From 3107 sp001483205 (GTDB lineage Bacteria; Pseudomonadota; Alphaproteobacteria; Rhodobacterales; Rhodobacteraceae): 64,000 bases of DNA. Every line of letters begins with the position of its first letter. The stretch's first letter is position 1. The stretch covers positions 1,674,001-1,738,000 of the forward strand of contig OZ219809.1 of NCBI GenBank assembly GCA_964291375.2, given 5' to 3'. The translations under genes and the position numbers were made by a program. Below are positions 7,957-16,485 of the stretch, piece by piece. The notes beneath the pieces are model-generated. The model made no database searches, was not told where the DNA came from, and saw nothing but the letters and a program-made list of their open reading frames with translations.

Positions 7957-10472
7957 TTACCCCGACCGGGGCGTCAGCCGGGCAAAAAGCGCCACCGCGC
8001 TGGCTGCCGAAACCCGCTCAATCCCGTCAACCGCCGCAACAAACGCCTGCCTGTCGGCCCCATGGCCAGCCTCCCCCGCCGCATCTATCGCACCGCACAA
8101 CCCGGTCAGGCCAAGCAACGCCGCCGCCCCCCGCAATTTGTGCAGCGCATCCGCGATGACCGCGCTTTCCGCCTCTGACGCCTGCGCCCGCAGCACCGCA
8201 ACCCCGTCTGCCAGCTCTGCCAGGAACTGCTCTGTCGTCGCTCTGACCTTTTCATCACCCAAGGCCTCTCTCAGCTCGCCGATCACATCCGTGGCGATCA
8301 GCGCCGGGGGGTCAGGCGGCGGCGCGTCCGGCCCGTCCATACCCTGCAAGGCGTTGCGCAGATCAGACAGCCGCAGCGGTTTGGTGCAGAACCTGTCCAT
8401 CCCCGCCGCCTCTGCCTTCTGACGAAATTCCTGCCCCCCGTGCGCCGTCAGGCCAAGTATACGGGTGCCGCGGTTCGGCCCGGCCCCCTGCCTGATCCGG
8501 CGCGTGGCCTCAATGCCATCCATGAACGGCATACTGATGTCCATGATAATCAGGTCAAACCCGGTTTCCCCGGCCTTTTTCACCCCTTCCAGCCCGTTTT
8601 CGGCCTCGGTCACGCTGTTGCCAAGGCCAGTCAGCATCTCGCACAGGACCGAACGGTTGATCGCATTGTCCTCAACAATCAGCACCGACAGATGGTGCAG
8701 TGACGCGCCGGGTCTTGGCGCTTCGCGGGGCCGGGCGCGGGCCTCGGGGCGCTGAAGCGGCAGGGTCAGCCGAAAGACACTGCCGACGCCAAGCACACTT
8801 TCCGCCCGAAGATCCCCCCCATCAGGCGCGCGACCTTGCGCGAAATCGACAGCCCCAGACCATCGCCACGGGATTGCCGGCCACTGGCCCGCGCCAGAGC
8901 GACGAAATCCCCGAAGATGTCCTCCAGATTCTCCCCGGCAATTCCCGGCCCGGTATCTTCGACCGAAATCGTTGCCTCGGTCTGCTCCGGCCCGTGAATG
9001 CCCGACACGATAACCCGGATGCCGCCGGTCTCGGTGAACTTGACGGCATTGCCGATCAGGTTGGTCAGAATCTGATTGAGCCGCGCGCTGTCGGCAAAGA
9101 ACTCCCGATCCATTGATGCGGGGAACCCGACCGCCAGCGTCAGGCCCTTTTCAGCGGCAAGCGGGCGCAGAACATCCGTGACCCGCCCGACGGCAGAGCG
9201 CAGGGAAAAAACCTCGGGCGTCAGCGTCATCACCCCGGTTTCAATCCGGGTGATGTCGAGCGCCTCGTTGACATGCTCGAGCAGAATCTCCCCCGATGCC
9301 ACCGCAACCTGCACATAGCGGCTTTGTCGCGGGTTCAGATCGGTTGTTCCCAGCAGATCAAGCACCCCCAGAATGCCGTTCAGCGGCGTGCGCATCTCGT
9401 GGCTCATCACCGCCAGAAAGGTCGATTTGGCGCGGTCCGTCTTTTCGGCCTGTTCGCGCGCCGCGATCAGTTTTTTCTCGTTGATCCTGCGTTCGCTGAT
9501 GTCGCGCACATAGGCGATGAAAATCTCTTCGCCCGCCTGCCGGGCCGACGTGATGTTCAGCTCAATCGGAAATTCCTCGCCCGACTTGCGAAGCGCCGAA
9601 AGCTCGATCCGTCCGGCGTCAATCACATGGGGCGCGCCGGTGGCCAGATAGCGCGTCATCCCGGCACTATGGGCCTGCCGGTGCTGATGCGGCACGATGG
9701 TATCGTCCATTTTCCTGCCGATGATCTCTTCCCGGCCCCAGCCGAAAATGCCGCTTGCCGCCTCATTGAAATCGATGACCTCGCCCGCTTCGTTGGCGAT
9801 CACAATACCATCGAGAGAGGCGGCAACGGTGGCGGTCAGGCGCTCTGTCGTCGCCCGGAGTGCATCATCCTTGCGATGCGCGGCTGACAGCAACCGGTCC
9901 AGATAGAACAGGGCAACCGCCAGCCCTGCGACAAACGCGATGGCCACCAGACCGAACCAGCGCAGCTTGTTGGTGAGCGACCGGCGCTGCGCATCCGCAA
10001 GCGCGACGCCCTGAGAAAGCCCGAGAAGCGCAAGCCGCCGCACATCGGGGCGGATACCATCCGTCAGTGCGCTCAGCGCCGCGACATCCCCCGAATCAAG
10101 CGGCCCGGCCCGGTCAATGATCCCGGCGGCGCTGTCCCCGAAAGCCTGCAAGGCCCGGATCAGCTCTTCGGCCTCTGTGTTCCCCGACCAGAGCAACCGG
10201 TTGCTTCCGGCGGTGGCCAGTGCAGCGCGGCTAAGCGCAATGTCAACGCGCAGCCGGATTGCGGCACTGTCGGGCCGGGCCGCACCCGCCTGTCCGGCCA
10301 GTTCAGCGCTCAGATTGGCAAACTCGGTGTCGATCTGAAACACCGTCCACTGAAGGTTGTCATTCCGGGCGGTCGCCAGCGAGCGAATATCCCGGGGAAG
10401 CTGTGCGCCAAGAGTGGCAATCAGCACGGCCAACCCGGCGATCAGGGCGAATATTGCGATGCGTGGCGTCAA
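7957..10472 (-). pseudogene. Hybrid sensor histidine kinase (TM-PAS-HisKA-HATPase-REC-Hpt), frameshifted at a C7 tract
   Basis: Reading from 10472 downward, the order is a TM helix (IAIFALIAGLAVLIATLG), a helical periplasmic sensor, a second TM, and a PAS domain (DGIVIANEAGEVIDFNEAA). Then come HisKA (AVMSHEMRTPLNGILG), and HATPase N, G1 and G2 boxes (NLIGNAVKFTE, DTGPGI, GDGLGLSI). After LMGG the frame is lost. Adding one base to the seven-C run at 8814-8820 (eight G on the coding strand) restores DLRAESVLGVGSVFRLTLP and continues into a receiver (IIMDISMPFMDG) and an Hpt domain (LHKLRGAAALLGL). As sequenced, the kinase would end at 8766 without receiver and Hpt. The gene follows the periplasmic protein by 26 bp. 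This may be a true break, a phase-variable tract or a homopolymer error. Confidence 0.85.
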
Positions 10473-10498
10473 ACCCGTGTCCGTTCGGCGTATGTGGC

Positions 10499-10984
10499 TC
10501 AGTCCGTGAGCGACAGAGCCTTCAGTTGCCAGACAGATCGCGCATAAATCGTTTCGGTTTGGTATTCCGGCCCCAGATCATAGGGATAGATGACCCAGAA
10601 CGGCCCCTTGTCGCGCACTGACATCGGTTCGCCGTTCATGCGTGTGGCGATGATGGGGAATGTCTCGCCCACCTCGCCAAAGGGCATTTCAACCGCATAG
10701 TCGTTGAGCGCGGTGATGTGCAGGGTTGCGTCGGGCGCACCGCTCAGACCGGCCATGCTGAGAACACGGGCCAGCGGAACGCCGGAAAACACAACCTCGC
10801 CGTCGGTCCAGATCGTGGTGGTGGTGATCTCGGTCTGGTCCTCGGCATCGAGTTGCGACAGGGTGATTATCCGGTCATCGGCGGTGCCGGGTGCGCCTGT
10901 CGTGATCGCGGGTTCCCCGGCAAGGGCCGCAACCGCGCTCAGGGCGGTCACAAGGAATGTTGCCAGCGTTAATCCGGGTTTCAT
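10499..10984 (-). CDS. Periplasmic molybdopterin-binding-fold (oxidoreductase) protein
   Basis: The 161-residue product begins with a signal peptide (LTLATFLVTALSAVAALAGEP). Its core (DGEVVFSGVPLARVLSMAGL, ALNDYAVEMPFGEV, ATRMNGEPMSVRDKGPFWVIYPYD) resembles the molybdopterin-binding fold of sulfite-oxidase-like proteins. At this length it lacks the other domains and probably the cofactor-binding cysteine, since no cysteine is seen in the mature part. Small proteins of this type are commonly encoded beside sensor kinases in alphaproteobacteria. Here it directly precedes a hybrid kinase with a periplasmic sensor region, so a ligand-sensing or accessory role is inferred. No catalytic reaction can be assigned. 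Confidence 0.65.
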   Translation of the reverse strand: MKPGLTLATFLVTALSAVAALAGEPAITTGAPGTADDRIITLSQLDAEDQTEITTTTIWTDGEVVFSGVPLARVLSMAGLSGAPDATLHITALNDYAVEMPFGEVGETFPIIATRMNGEPMSVRDKGPFWVIYPYDLGPEYQTETIYARSVWQLKALSLTD

Positions 10985-11054
10985 AGCCGTCTCCTATATC
11001 CGGTCTGTCTGACTGCGCTCCGGATAGCGCGGTGCCGGGCCGAACGGGAAGGCA

Positions 11055-11083
11055 TTGGTATAGATTGCCAGCCTTTGGTATAG
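11055..11083. promoter_or_regulatory. Direct repeat TTGGTATAG in divergent signalling promoter
   Basis: Two copies of TTGGTATAG (11055-11063 and 11075-11083) lie 20 bp apart, two helical turns, in the 171-bp space between the divergent periplasmic-protein/kinase operon and the LuxR-type regulator gene. This spacing suits a dimeric regulator binding one DNA face, and the regulator at 11156 is an obvious candidate. This is an inference from position and repetition only. Confidence 0.4.
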
Positions 11084-11155
11084 GTCGGGCTTGTTTGGGG
11101 CGCTCTTTCGGTTCATGTAAACCGGTGTCTTCGGGGTGCAGACGGGTGGTAACGA

Positions 11156-11773
11156 ATGCCGAATATCCTGATTGTTGATGACCATGATCTCGTCCGGGAC
11201 ACAATCGCGGCATATCTTGCGCGGACCGAGGGGCTTGAGGTGGACAGCGCCTCCACCCTGGACGAGGCGGTTGAAAAACTGCGGGGCATGACATCTTTTG
11301 ATCTGGCGGTCCTTGATTACAACATGCCGGGAATGGATGGTCTGGCCGGATTGCGGCGCGCGGTGTCGGGGTTTCCGGCGACACGATTTGCCCTGATGTC
11401 GGGGGTTGCCAGACCCGAGGTCGCCAGAGAAGCAATGGCCCTTGGCGCGGTCGGTTTCTTTCCCAAGTCGCTTGCGGCGGCGTCAATGGTGAATGCCGTG
11501 CGGTTTGTGCTTTCGGGGGAGAAATACTTTCCCTTCGATCTGGCGATGGAAGGGGAGACGGCAAACGGTGGCGAGGATTTTCACGGGCTGACGCCGCGCG
11601 AGGTTCAGACATTGCGCGGGCTGTGCGACGGGCAATCGAACAAGGAGATCGCCCGTGGGCTTGATTTGCAGGAAGTGACCATCAAGCTGCATGTCAAGAA
11701 CATCCTGAACAAGCTGGGGGCAAGAAACCGGACCCAGGCGGCACTGCGGGCGAAAAGCCTGGGGTTTGAGTGA
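11156..11773 (+). CDS. LuxR/NarL-family two-component response regulator
   Basis: This 205-residue protein has an N-terminal receiver with acidic pocket VDDHD, phospho-acceptor Asp54 in VLDYNMPG, and conserved threonine/serine and lysine positions (MSGVA, FFPKS). A C-terminal LuxR-type helix-turn-helix follows: LTPREVQTLRGLCDGQSNKEIA then VTIKLHVKNILNKLGARNR. The length is normal for the family. It is divergent from the hybrid kinase operon and is the likely output partner of that kinase. Its target genes are unknown. The direct repeats in its upstream region may be autoregulatory sites. Confidence 0.9.
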   Translation: MPNILIVDDHDLVRDTIAAYLARTEGLEVDSASTLDEAVEKLRGMTSFDLAVLDYNMPGMDGLAGLRRAVSGFPATRFALMSGVARPEVAREAMALGAVGFFPKSLAAASMVNAVRFVLSGEKYFPFDLAMEGETANGGEDFHGLTPREVQTLRGLCDGQSNKEIARGLDLQEVTIKLHVKNILNKLGARNRTQAALRAKSLGFE

Positions 11774-11786
11774 GGAAGCCCCCTGT

Positions 11787-11860
11787 AAGACCTCTCGCAT
11801 ATTGGCGCATCGGCGGCCAACCCGTCCCGCCCGGTCGTAACACCGGCCCCCGCCTCAAAA
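11787..11860. repeat. Dispersed repeat, copy D (left end only)
   Basis: The sequence AAGACCTCTCGCATATTGGCGCAT matches the left terminus of the dispersed family, followed by the characteristic CCAACCCGTCCCGCCCGGTCG segment. The copy is truncated. It fills the space between the converging response-regulator and dnaB genes and reaches the dnaB stop codon. Confidence 0.55.
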
Positions 11861-13372
11861 CGCCTCGCCGCCCTGCTGCCACGGCTTGACCAGATTGCCA
11901 AAGCGCGTGAACTGGCCCTCAAAGGAAAGGTCCACATTGCCGATCGGGCCATGCCTCTGCTTGCCGATGATAATCTCGGCCTTGCCGTGAAGCTGCTCCA
12001 TTTCCTCCTGCCACGCGGCCATCTTGTCCAGCTCATGGTCGGCGGGCTTTTCACGCTCCTTGTAATATTCCCCCCGATAGACGAACATCACCACATCGGC
12101 GTCCTGCTCAATGGACCCGGATTCGCGCAGGTCGGAAAGCTGCGGGCGCTTATCCTCGCGCGATTCAACCTGCCGTGAAAGCTGGGACAGCGCGATCACC
12201 GGGATGTCCAGCTCTTTCGCAATCGCCTTGATGCCCATGGTAATTTCCGAAATCTCATTCACGCGGTTGTCCTTGGCGGTGGCGGCGCGGCACAGTTGCA
12301 GGTAATCAATCACCAGCAAATCCAACCCGTGGGTGCGTTTGAGCCGCCGGGCACGGGCGGCAAGCTGGCTGATCGGCAGGGCCGGGGTGTCATCGATAAA
12401 CAGCGGACAGCTTTCCAGCGCTTTCGCGGCCTCGACAAAGCGGCGGAACTCTTCTTCGGTCATGTCCCCGCGCCTGATCTGGTGCGACGGTGTGCGCGCC
12501 TGCTCTGACAGGATGCGCGAGGCCAGTTGTTCGGCAGACATCTCGAGGCTGAAAAACCCCACCACACCGCCGGTTGCCGCGCCCTCGGTGCCATCCGGCA
12601 GCCGCCCCTTCCGATAGGTTTTCGCCACATGAAAGGCGATGTTTGTGGCCAGCGAAGTCTTTCCCATCGACGGACGCCCGGCCAGAATGATCAGGTCAGA
12701 CCGGTGCAGTCCGCCGAGTATCCGGTCGAGATCAGCCAGCCCCGTGGACAAGCCCGCCAGCCCGCCGTCCCGCTGATAGGCGGCATTGGCGACATTCACC
12801 GCCTCGGTAATCGCCGAGAGAAAGGAACAGAACCCCCGGTTGTCCCGGCCCTGTTCGCTCAGCGCATAGAGCGCCTGCTCGGCCTCAACGATCTGATCCC
12901 CCGGTTCGCTGTCGGCGTCGGTCTTGGCCGCCTTGTCGGTGATGTTGCGCCCGATGCCGATCAGTTCGCGCCGCAGGGCAAGGTCGTGGATCACCTGCGC
13001 ATAATCGCGGGCGGCAAAGGCGGAAATCGACGCCCCGGCCAGCCGGACCAGATAGGCCGGGCCGCCCAGTTCCGCAAGGCCGGGGTCGTCCTCCAGAAAC
13101 GCCTTCAGCGTGACCGGGGACGCAATGGCATTCTTGCGGATGCGCGCCCGTGCAGTCTCGAAAATGCGGGCGTGAACCGGGTCAAAGAAATCCGCCGCCC
13201 CGATGATCGGGGTCACACGGTCATAGACCTCGTTATTGGTCAGAATCGCGCCCAGCAACTGCTGTTCGGCCTCGATATTGTGCGGCAGGACGGCCTGAAG
13301 CTGATCCGCGCCGCCCGGTGCCCCGGTTGCTGCCGTCGCCCCTGCCGCGCCGATTCTCGCCACTTCGTTCAT
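11855..13372 (-). CDS. dnaB: Replicative DNA helicase DnaB
   Basis: This 505-residue hexameric helicase unwinds DNA at the replication fork. The N-terminal domain (LPHNIEAEQQLLGAILTNNEVYDRV) is followed by a linker and a RecA-like motor. The motor has Walker A GRPSMGKT, a Walker B-like LLVIDYLQL, and the IALSQLSRQVE and VMFVYRGEYY segments expected for DnaB. No intein is seen. The gene is monocistronic-looking, with an AT-rich upstream region on the coding side and a truncated repeat element at its 3' end. Confidence 0.97.
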   Translation of the reverse strand: MNEVARIGAAGATAATGAPGGADQLQAVLPHNIEAEQQLLGAILTNNEVYDRVTPIIGAADFFDPVHARIFETARARIRKNAIASPVTLKAFLEDDPGLAELGGPAYLVRLAGASISAFAARDYAQVIHDLALRRELIGIGRNITDKAAKTDADSEPGDQIVEAEQALYALSEQGRDNRGFCSFLSAITEAVNVANAAYQRDGGLAGLSTGLADLDRILGGLHRSDLIILAGRPSMGKTSLATNIAFHVAKTYRKGRLPDGTEGAATGGVVGFFSLEMSAEQLASRILSEQARTPSHQIRRGDMTEEEFRRFVEAAKALESCPLFIDDTPALPISQLAARARRLKRTHGLDLLVIDYLQLCRAATAKDNRVNEISEITMGIKAIAKELDIPVIALSQLSRQVESREDKRPQLSDLRESGSIEQDADVVMFVYRGEYYKEREKPADHELDKMAAWQEEMEQLHGKAEIIIGKQRHGPIGNVDLSFEGQFTRFGNLVKPWQQGGEAF

Positions 13373-13493
13373 TGCGCTCTCTTTGCCCCCGCTGTCGTCG
13401 CCGCGCCCGAGGTCGTTAATGGCATGAACCGCCGCGCGCTGGCAAAATGTATAAGCCTGTGGATGGTTTCGGGAAAACGCAGTCTTCAGATAT

Positions 13494-13522
13494 ATAGTAT
13501 ATAAACAATCACTTTACCACAA
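13494..13522 (-). promoter_or_regulatory. Candidate promoter upstream of dnaB
   Basis: An unusually AT-rich stretch in the dnaB-pyrE gap (13440-13540) contains, on the minus strand, TTGTGG and TACTAT separated by 17 bp. It lies about 120 bp before the dnaB start. The hexamers are only partial matches to the sigma-70 consensus, so the exact placement is uncertain. Confidence 0.3.
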
Positions 13523-13578
13523 AATATTGAGAGTTTGAGCGCAATTCTACGCATTTTCGTCCCTGGGGCGAAGGTGCC

Positions 13579-14259
13579 TCAGCCCCGCGCGTGTCTTTCC
13601 TGCCAGGCGCGCGGCGCGTCGATGAACGCCTCAGCCTCGGCCAGAGTTTGCGCATCGAAACCGCCCCGTGCCTTCGCGACCCCCAGAACATCATGCCATG
13701 TGCAGAGCCGGGACAGGCTGACCCCATGATCGGACAGGGTTTTTTCGGCCTCGGGGAAAATGCCGTAGCTGAAGACCACGGCGGTGCGGTCGCAGGTCGC
13801 GCCGGTCTCGCGGATGGCGTCAACAAAGGACAGTTTAGAGCCCCCATCGGTCGTCAGATCCTCGACCAGCAGCACATGCTGGCCCTCGCCCATCACGCCT
13901 TCGATTCGCGCCCCCCGGCCATGGCCCTTGGGCTTCTTGCGCACATAACTCATCGGCAGCGCCATGCGGTCCGCCACCAGAGCCGCGAAGGGGATACCGG
14001 CGGTCTCGCCCCCGGCAATATTGTCATACGCCTCTGGGCCTGCGTCGCGCATGACGGTGCAGGCCAGGAAATCCGCCACCGTCGCCCGGATACGCGGAAA
14101 GCCGAGCAGTTTGCGGCAGTCGATATAGACCGGCGAGGGCAGGCCGGAGGCAAGGGTAAAGGGCGCATCGGCGCTGAAATGCACGGCCTTTATATCCAGC
14201 AACATGCCCGCGGTCAGCCGGGCGATGGTGTGCGGGTCGGGACAGGCGGTGGGGATCAT
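13579..14259 (-). CDS. pyrE: Orotate phosphoribosyltransferase
   Basis: This enzyme joins orotate to PRPP, giving OMP in de novo pyrimidine synthesis. The 226-residue sequence has the PRPP-binding motif VLLVEDLTTDGGSK (residues 129-142), the orotate/ribose region YIDCRKLLGFP, and the flexible-loop segment RKKPKGHGRGA. The gene follows pyrC on the same strand with a 54-bp gap, so the two sequential or near-sequential pathway steps are probably cotranscribed. Confidence 0.97.
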   Translation of the reverse strand: MIPTACPDPHTIARLTAGMLLDIKAVHFSADAPFTLASGLPSPVYIDCRKLLGFPRIRATVADFLACTVMRDAGPEAYDNIAGGETAGIPFAALVADRMALPMSYVRKKPKGHGRGARIEGVMGEGQHVLLVEDLTTDGGSKLSFVDAIRETGATCDRTAVVFSYGIFPEAEKTLSDHGVSLSRLCTWHDVLGVAKARGGFDAQTLAEAEAFIDAPRAWQERHARG

Positions 14260-14313
14260 CTGTTCGTCTTTCCTTTCGGGCCGGAGGCGGGGGGCGGATA
14301 ACGCGCGGGCGGG

Positions 14314-15351
14314 TCAGCCCTTCACCCGCCAACAGACCGGCACACCGGGGTCAAAGACCGTCACCGGCCCGTCCCCGGTATCGATCTGCACAGGCCACAG
14401 GGCGGGCGCGCCCCTGACCAGCGTCAGGCGGCCCTCATTCACAGGCAGGCCATAGAACGCCGCGCCATTCAGGGCAACAAAGGCCTCCAGCCGGTCAAGC
14501 GCGCCCTCTTCCCCGAACACCTGCGCCAGAATCGGCATCGCGTTTGTCGCCGTGAAGCACCCGGCGCAGCCACAGGCGGATTGCTTGGCGGCATCGGGAT
14601 GCGGCGCGCTGTCAGTGCCGAGAAAGAAGCGCGGATCGCCGGATGTGGCGGCGGCGCGCAGGGCCAGACGGTGCTCTTCACGCTTGGCGACCGGCAGGCA
14701 ATAATAGTGCGGCCTGATCCCGCCCGCCAGAATGTGATTGCGGTTGAGGATCAGGTGGTGAACGGTGATCGTCGCGGCCAGGTCATCATGGGCGCGGACA
14801 TAGGCCACCGCTTGCCGGGTGGTGACATGCTCCATCACCACGCGCAGGCCCGGCGTCCGGCGGCGGATCGGGTCAAGCACCCGGTCGATAAACACCGCCT
14901 CGCGGTCAAAGATGTCGATGTCGGGGTCGGTAACCTCGCCGTGGACGCAGAGCGGCAGGCCGATTTCCGCCATGCGCTCCAGCACGCCGCGCACCTTGTC
15001 AAAGTTGCGCACCCCGGCGGCGGAATGGGTTGTCGCCCCCGCCGGATAGAGCTTGACGGCGGTGATCAGGCCACGGGCACGGGCGGCGGCGACATCATCC
15101 GCGTCGGTATCTTCGGTCAGATAGAGGGTCATCAGCGGCTCGAACATCGCCCCGTCCGGCAGGGCGGCGAGGATGCGGCCCCGATAGGCGGCGGCCTTTG
15201 CGCCGGTTGTGACCGGGGGGGCGAGGTTGGGCATGATGAGCGCGCGGGCGAAATGGCGGGTGGTTTCGGGCAGAACGGCGCGCAGCATCGCGCCGTCACG
15301 CAGGTGCAGGTGCCAGTCGTCAGGGCGGCGAATGGTGATTTCCTGTCTCAT
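14314..15351 (-). CDS. pyrC: Dihydroorotase (class II)
   Basis: The 345-residue zinc hydrolase cyclises carbamoyl-aspartate to dihydroorotate. The N-terminal metal motif HLHLRDG (His14, His16) is present. Further elements are the KLYPAGATT segment containing the lysine that is carbamylated in this family, CVHGEV, and the C-terminal FFLGTDSAPH with the catalytic aspartate. Length and motifs fit the short E. coli-type PyrC rather than the longer class I enzymes. It is first in a pyrC-pyrE unit. Its upstream region is the repeat-rich intergenic tract. Confidence 0.97.
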   Translation of the reverse strand: MRQEITIRRPDDWHLHLRDGAMLRAVLPETTRHFARALIMPNLAPPVTTGAKAAAYRGRILAALPDGAMFEPLMTLYLTEDTDADDVAAARARGLITAVKLYPAGATTHSAAGVRNFDKVRGVLERMAEIGLPLCVHGEVTDPDIDIFDREAVFIDRVLDPIRRRTPGLRVVMEHVTTRQAVAYVRAHDDLAATITVHHLILNRNHILAGGIRPHYYCLPVAKREEHRLALRAAATSGDPRFFLGTDSAPHPDAAKQSACGCAGCFTATNAMPILAQVFGEEGALDRLEAFVALNGAAFYGLPVNEGRLTLVRGAPALWPVQIDTGDGPVTVFDPGVPVCWRVKG

Positions 15352-15473
15352 CGGAGAGGGGATTACACAATCGTCAGGGGCGGGGCCACAGGTTTCTGGG
15401 GTGTGGGGGGTTTGGGCCGGTCCGGGGTGCCGGGGTCCGGCCCTGATCCTGTCGGGGCGGGTAAGTCCCGCAC

Positions 15474-15512
15474 CTTATCCGCGGGTAAGCCCCACCCTTA
15501 TCCGCGGGTAAG
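15474..15512. repeat. Palindromic 24-bp repeat, first cluster (2 copies)
   Basis: Two copies of CTTATCCGCGGGTAAG occur at 15474-15489 and 15497-15512, and degenerate half-copies lie on either side (near 15456 and 15528). The flank CCTGATCCTGTCGGGGCGG before it is repeated before the third cluster (near 16231), so a larger unit seems to have been duplicated. Confidence 0.8.
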
Positions 15513-15539
15513 GGTTTGCCTGATCCGCTTATCCGTGGA

Positions 15540-15701
15540 AAGACCTCTGTATAATGGCACATCAACGGCCAACCCGTCCCGCCCGGTCGCAAGACCGGGC
15601 AGCGCCCGCCCCCCTTGCCGGGCCGGACGCGGCCTTTCGGCTGTTCGCGCATCTGTCCGGGCAAGACACCTGCCCGGCCCGGCCAATATGTCAGAGATGC
15701 T
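15540..15701. repeat. Dispersed repeat, copy B1 (variant interior)
   Basis: The left terminus is the clearest family end, AAGACCTCTGTATAATGG. It is followed by CCAACCCGTCCCGCCCGG and a CCGGGCAGCGCC hairpin arm. The interior then differs from copy A, and a diverged right end CAATATGTCAGAGATGCT closes the unit at about 15701. It sits between the first two clusters of the 24-bp palindromic repeat. No protein is encoded. Confidence 0.6.
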
Positions 15702-15704
15702 GAC

Positions 15705-15981
15705 CTTATCCGCGGGTAAGCCCCGCACTTATCCGCGGGTAAGCCCCGCACTTATCCGCGGGTAAGCCCCGCACCTTATCCGCGGGTAAGCCCCGCCCTT
15801 ATCCGCGGGTAAGCCCCGCACCTTATCCGCGGGTAAGCCCCATACCTTATCCGTGGGTAAGCCCCAACCCTTATCCGCGGGTAAGCCTCATACCTTATCC
15901 GTGGGTAAGCCCCAACCCTTATCCGCGGGTAAGCCTCATACCTTATCCGCGGGTAAGCCCCGCACCTTATCCGCGGGTAAG
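15705..15981. repeat. Tandem array of a 24-bp palindromic repeat (12 copies)
   Basis: Twelve copies of CTTATCCGCGGGTAAG start at 15705, 15728, 15751, 15775, 15798, 15822, 15846, 15870, 15894, 15918, 15942 and 15966. The period is 23 bp at first and then a regular 24 bp. The 16-bp core is a near-perfect palindrome centred on CCGCGG. The 7-8 bp linkers are nearly constant (CCCCGCAC, CCTCATAC, CCCCAACC). Two copies have GTGG in place of GCGG. Minus-strand translation gives a repeated AYPRIR octapeptide, but nothing else supports a protein. Constant short linkers exclude a CRISPR array. Confidence 0.9.
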
Positions 15982-16037
15982 GATGTGCTTGATCCGCGGA
16001 TATAGCCTGACGCCCGAATTTTGAGTCCAAGCCCCGG

Positions 16038-16218
16038 CCCTGTTCCCGCCCGGCGGCACGCCGGGCAGCGCCTGCCTGCCCCCCGGCAGGCGCTATAAAC
16101 ACCTCAACCTGTTGGGGCGTATGGATTTTATGGCAAGACCATCGCCAATGTAGACTTTCAGGAAAAGCGCCCGCCCAGGCAGGCGGCTGCCCGGCTCGGA
16201 CAATACGCAGAGGTTTTT
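16038..16218. repeat. Dispersed repeat, copy B2 (left end missing)
   Basis: The interior is nearly the same as copies A and C: CCCGGCGGCACGCCGGGCAG hairpin, GCGCCTGCC...GGCAGGCGC hairpin, a TGGATTTTATGGCAAGACCA segment and GCGCCCGCCCAGGCAGGCGG. The right terminus is CAATACGCAGAGGTTTTT at 16201-16218. The left inverted repeat is absent. It lies between the second and third clusters of the palindromic 24-bp repeat. Confidence 0.7.
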
Positions 16219-16263
16219 CAGAGGCCCCGGCCCTGATCCTGTCAGGGCGGGACAGCACCTGCC

Positions 16264-16327
16264 CTTATCCGCGGGTAAGCCCCACCCCTTATCCGCGGGT
16301 AAGCCCCGCACCTTATCCGCGGGTAAG
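16264..16327. repeat. Palindromic 24-bp repeat, third cluster (3 copies)
   Basis: Three exact copies of CTTATCCGCGGGTAAG start at 16264, 16288 and 16312 with a regular 24-bp period. They are preceded by CCTGATCCTGTCAGGGCGG, as in the first cluster. The remaining bases up to the iron-binding-protein promoter show no gene. Confidence 0.85.
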
Positions 16328-16423
16328 GGTGCGCTTTCGGTGGGCCGTTTCCGAGCCGGGCCTCACCCTTCAATGGGGCGGGGCCAGGCCCGCATAAAAT
16401 TTCCCGAGTTATTTAATCAACTA

Positions 16424-16453
16424 TTGACTTGAGTCATTTTGTCAGGTTTATCT
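16424..16453 (+). promoter_or_regulatory. Candidate promoter with palindromic operator for the iron-type binding protein
   Basis: TTGACT at 16424-16429 could be a -35 element, with TTATCT at 16448-16453 as a weak -10. The palindrome TGACTTGAGTCA (16425-16436) overlaps the -35 position, as expected for a repressor site. Iron regulation is a plausible reading because the gene downstream looks like a ferric-iron binding protein, but I cannot name the regulator from this sequence. Confidence 0.45.
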
Positions 16454-16485
16454 CCCCCCACAACCCACAACCAATGGAATCACCC

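Noticed and set aside
15705..15981. Possible CRISPR array
   Set aside because: The repeat is 16 bp and palindromic, the linkers are 7-8 bp and nearly constant, and no cas genes are present.
15705..15981. Possible replication origin with DnaA boxes (TTATCC resemblance)
   Set aside because: The copies read TTATCCGCG, not TTATCCACA, and no AT-rich unwinding region or dnaA-type gene is nearby.
15776..16258. A 160-residue minus-strand frame with a repeated AYPRIR octapeptide
   Set aside because: It is produced by translating the 24-bp palindromic repeat and a mobile-like element; no start signal or homology-like features support it.
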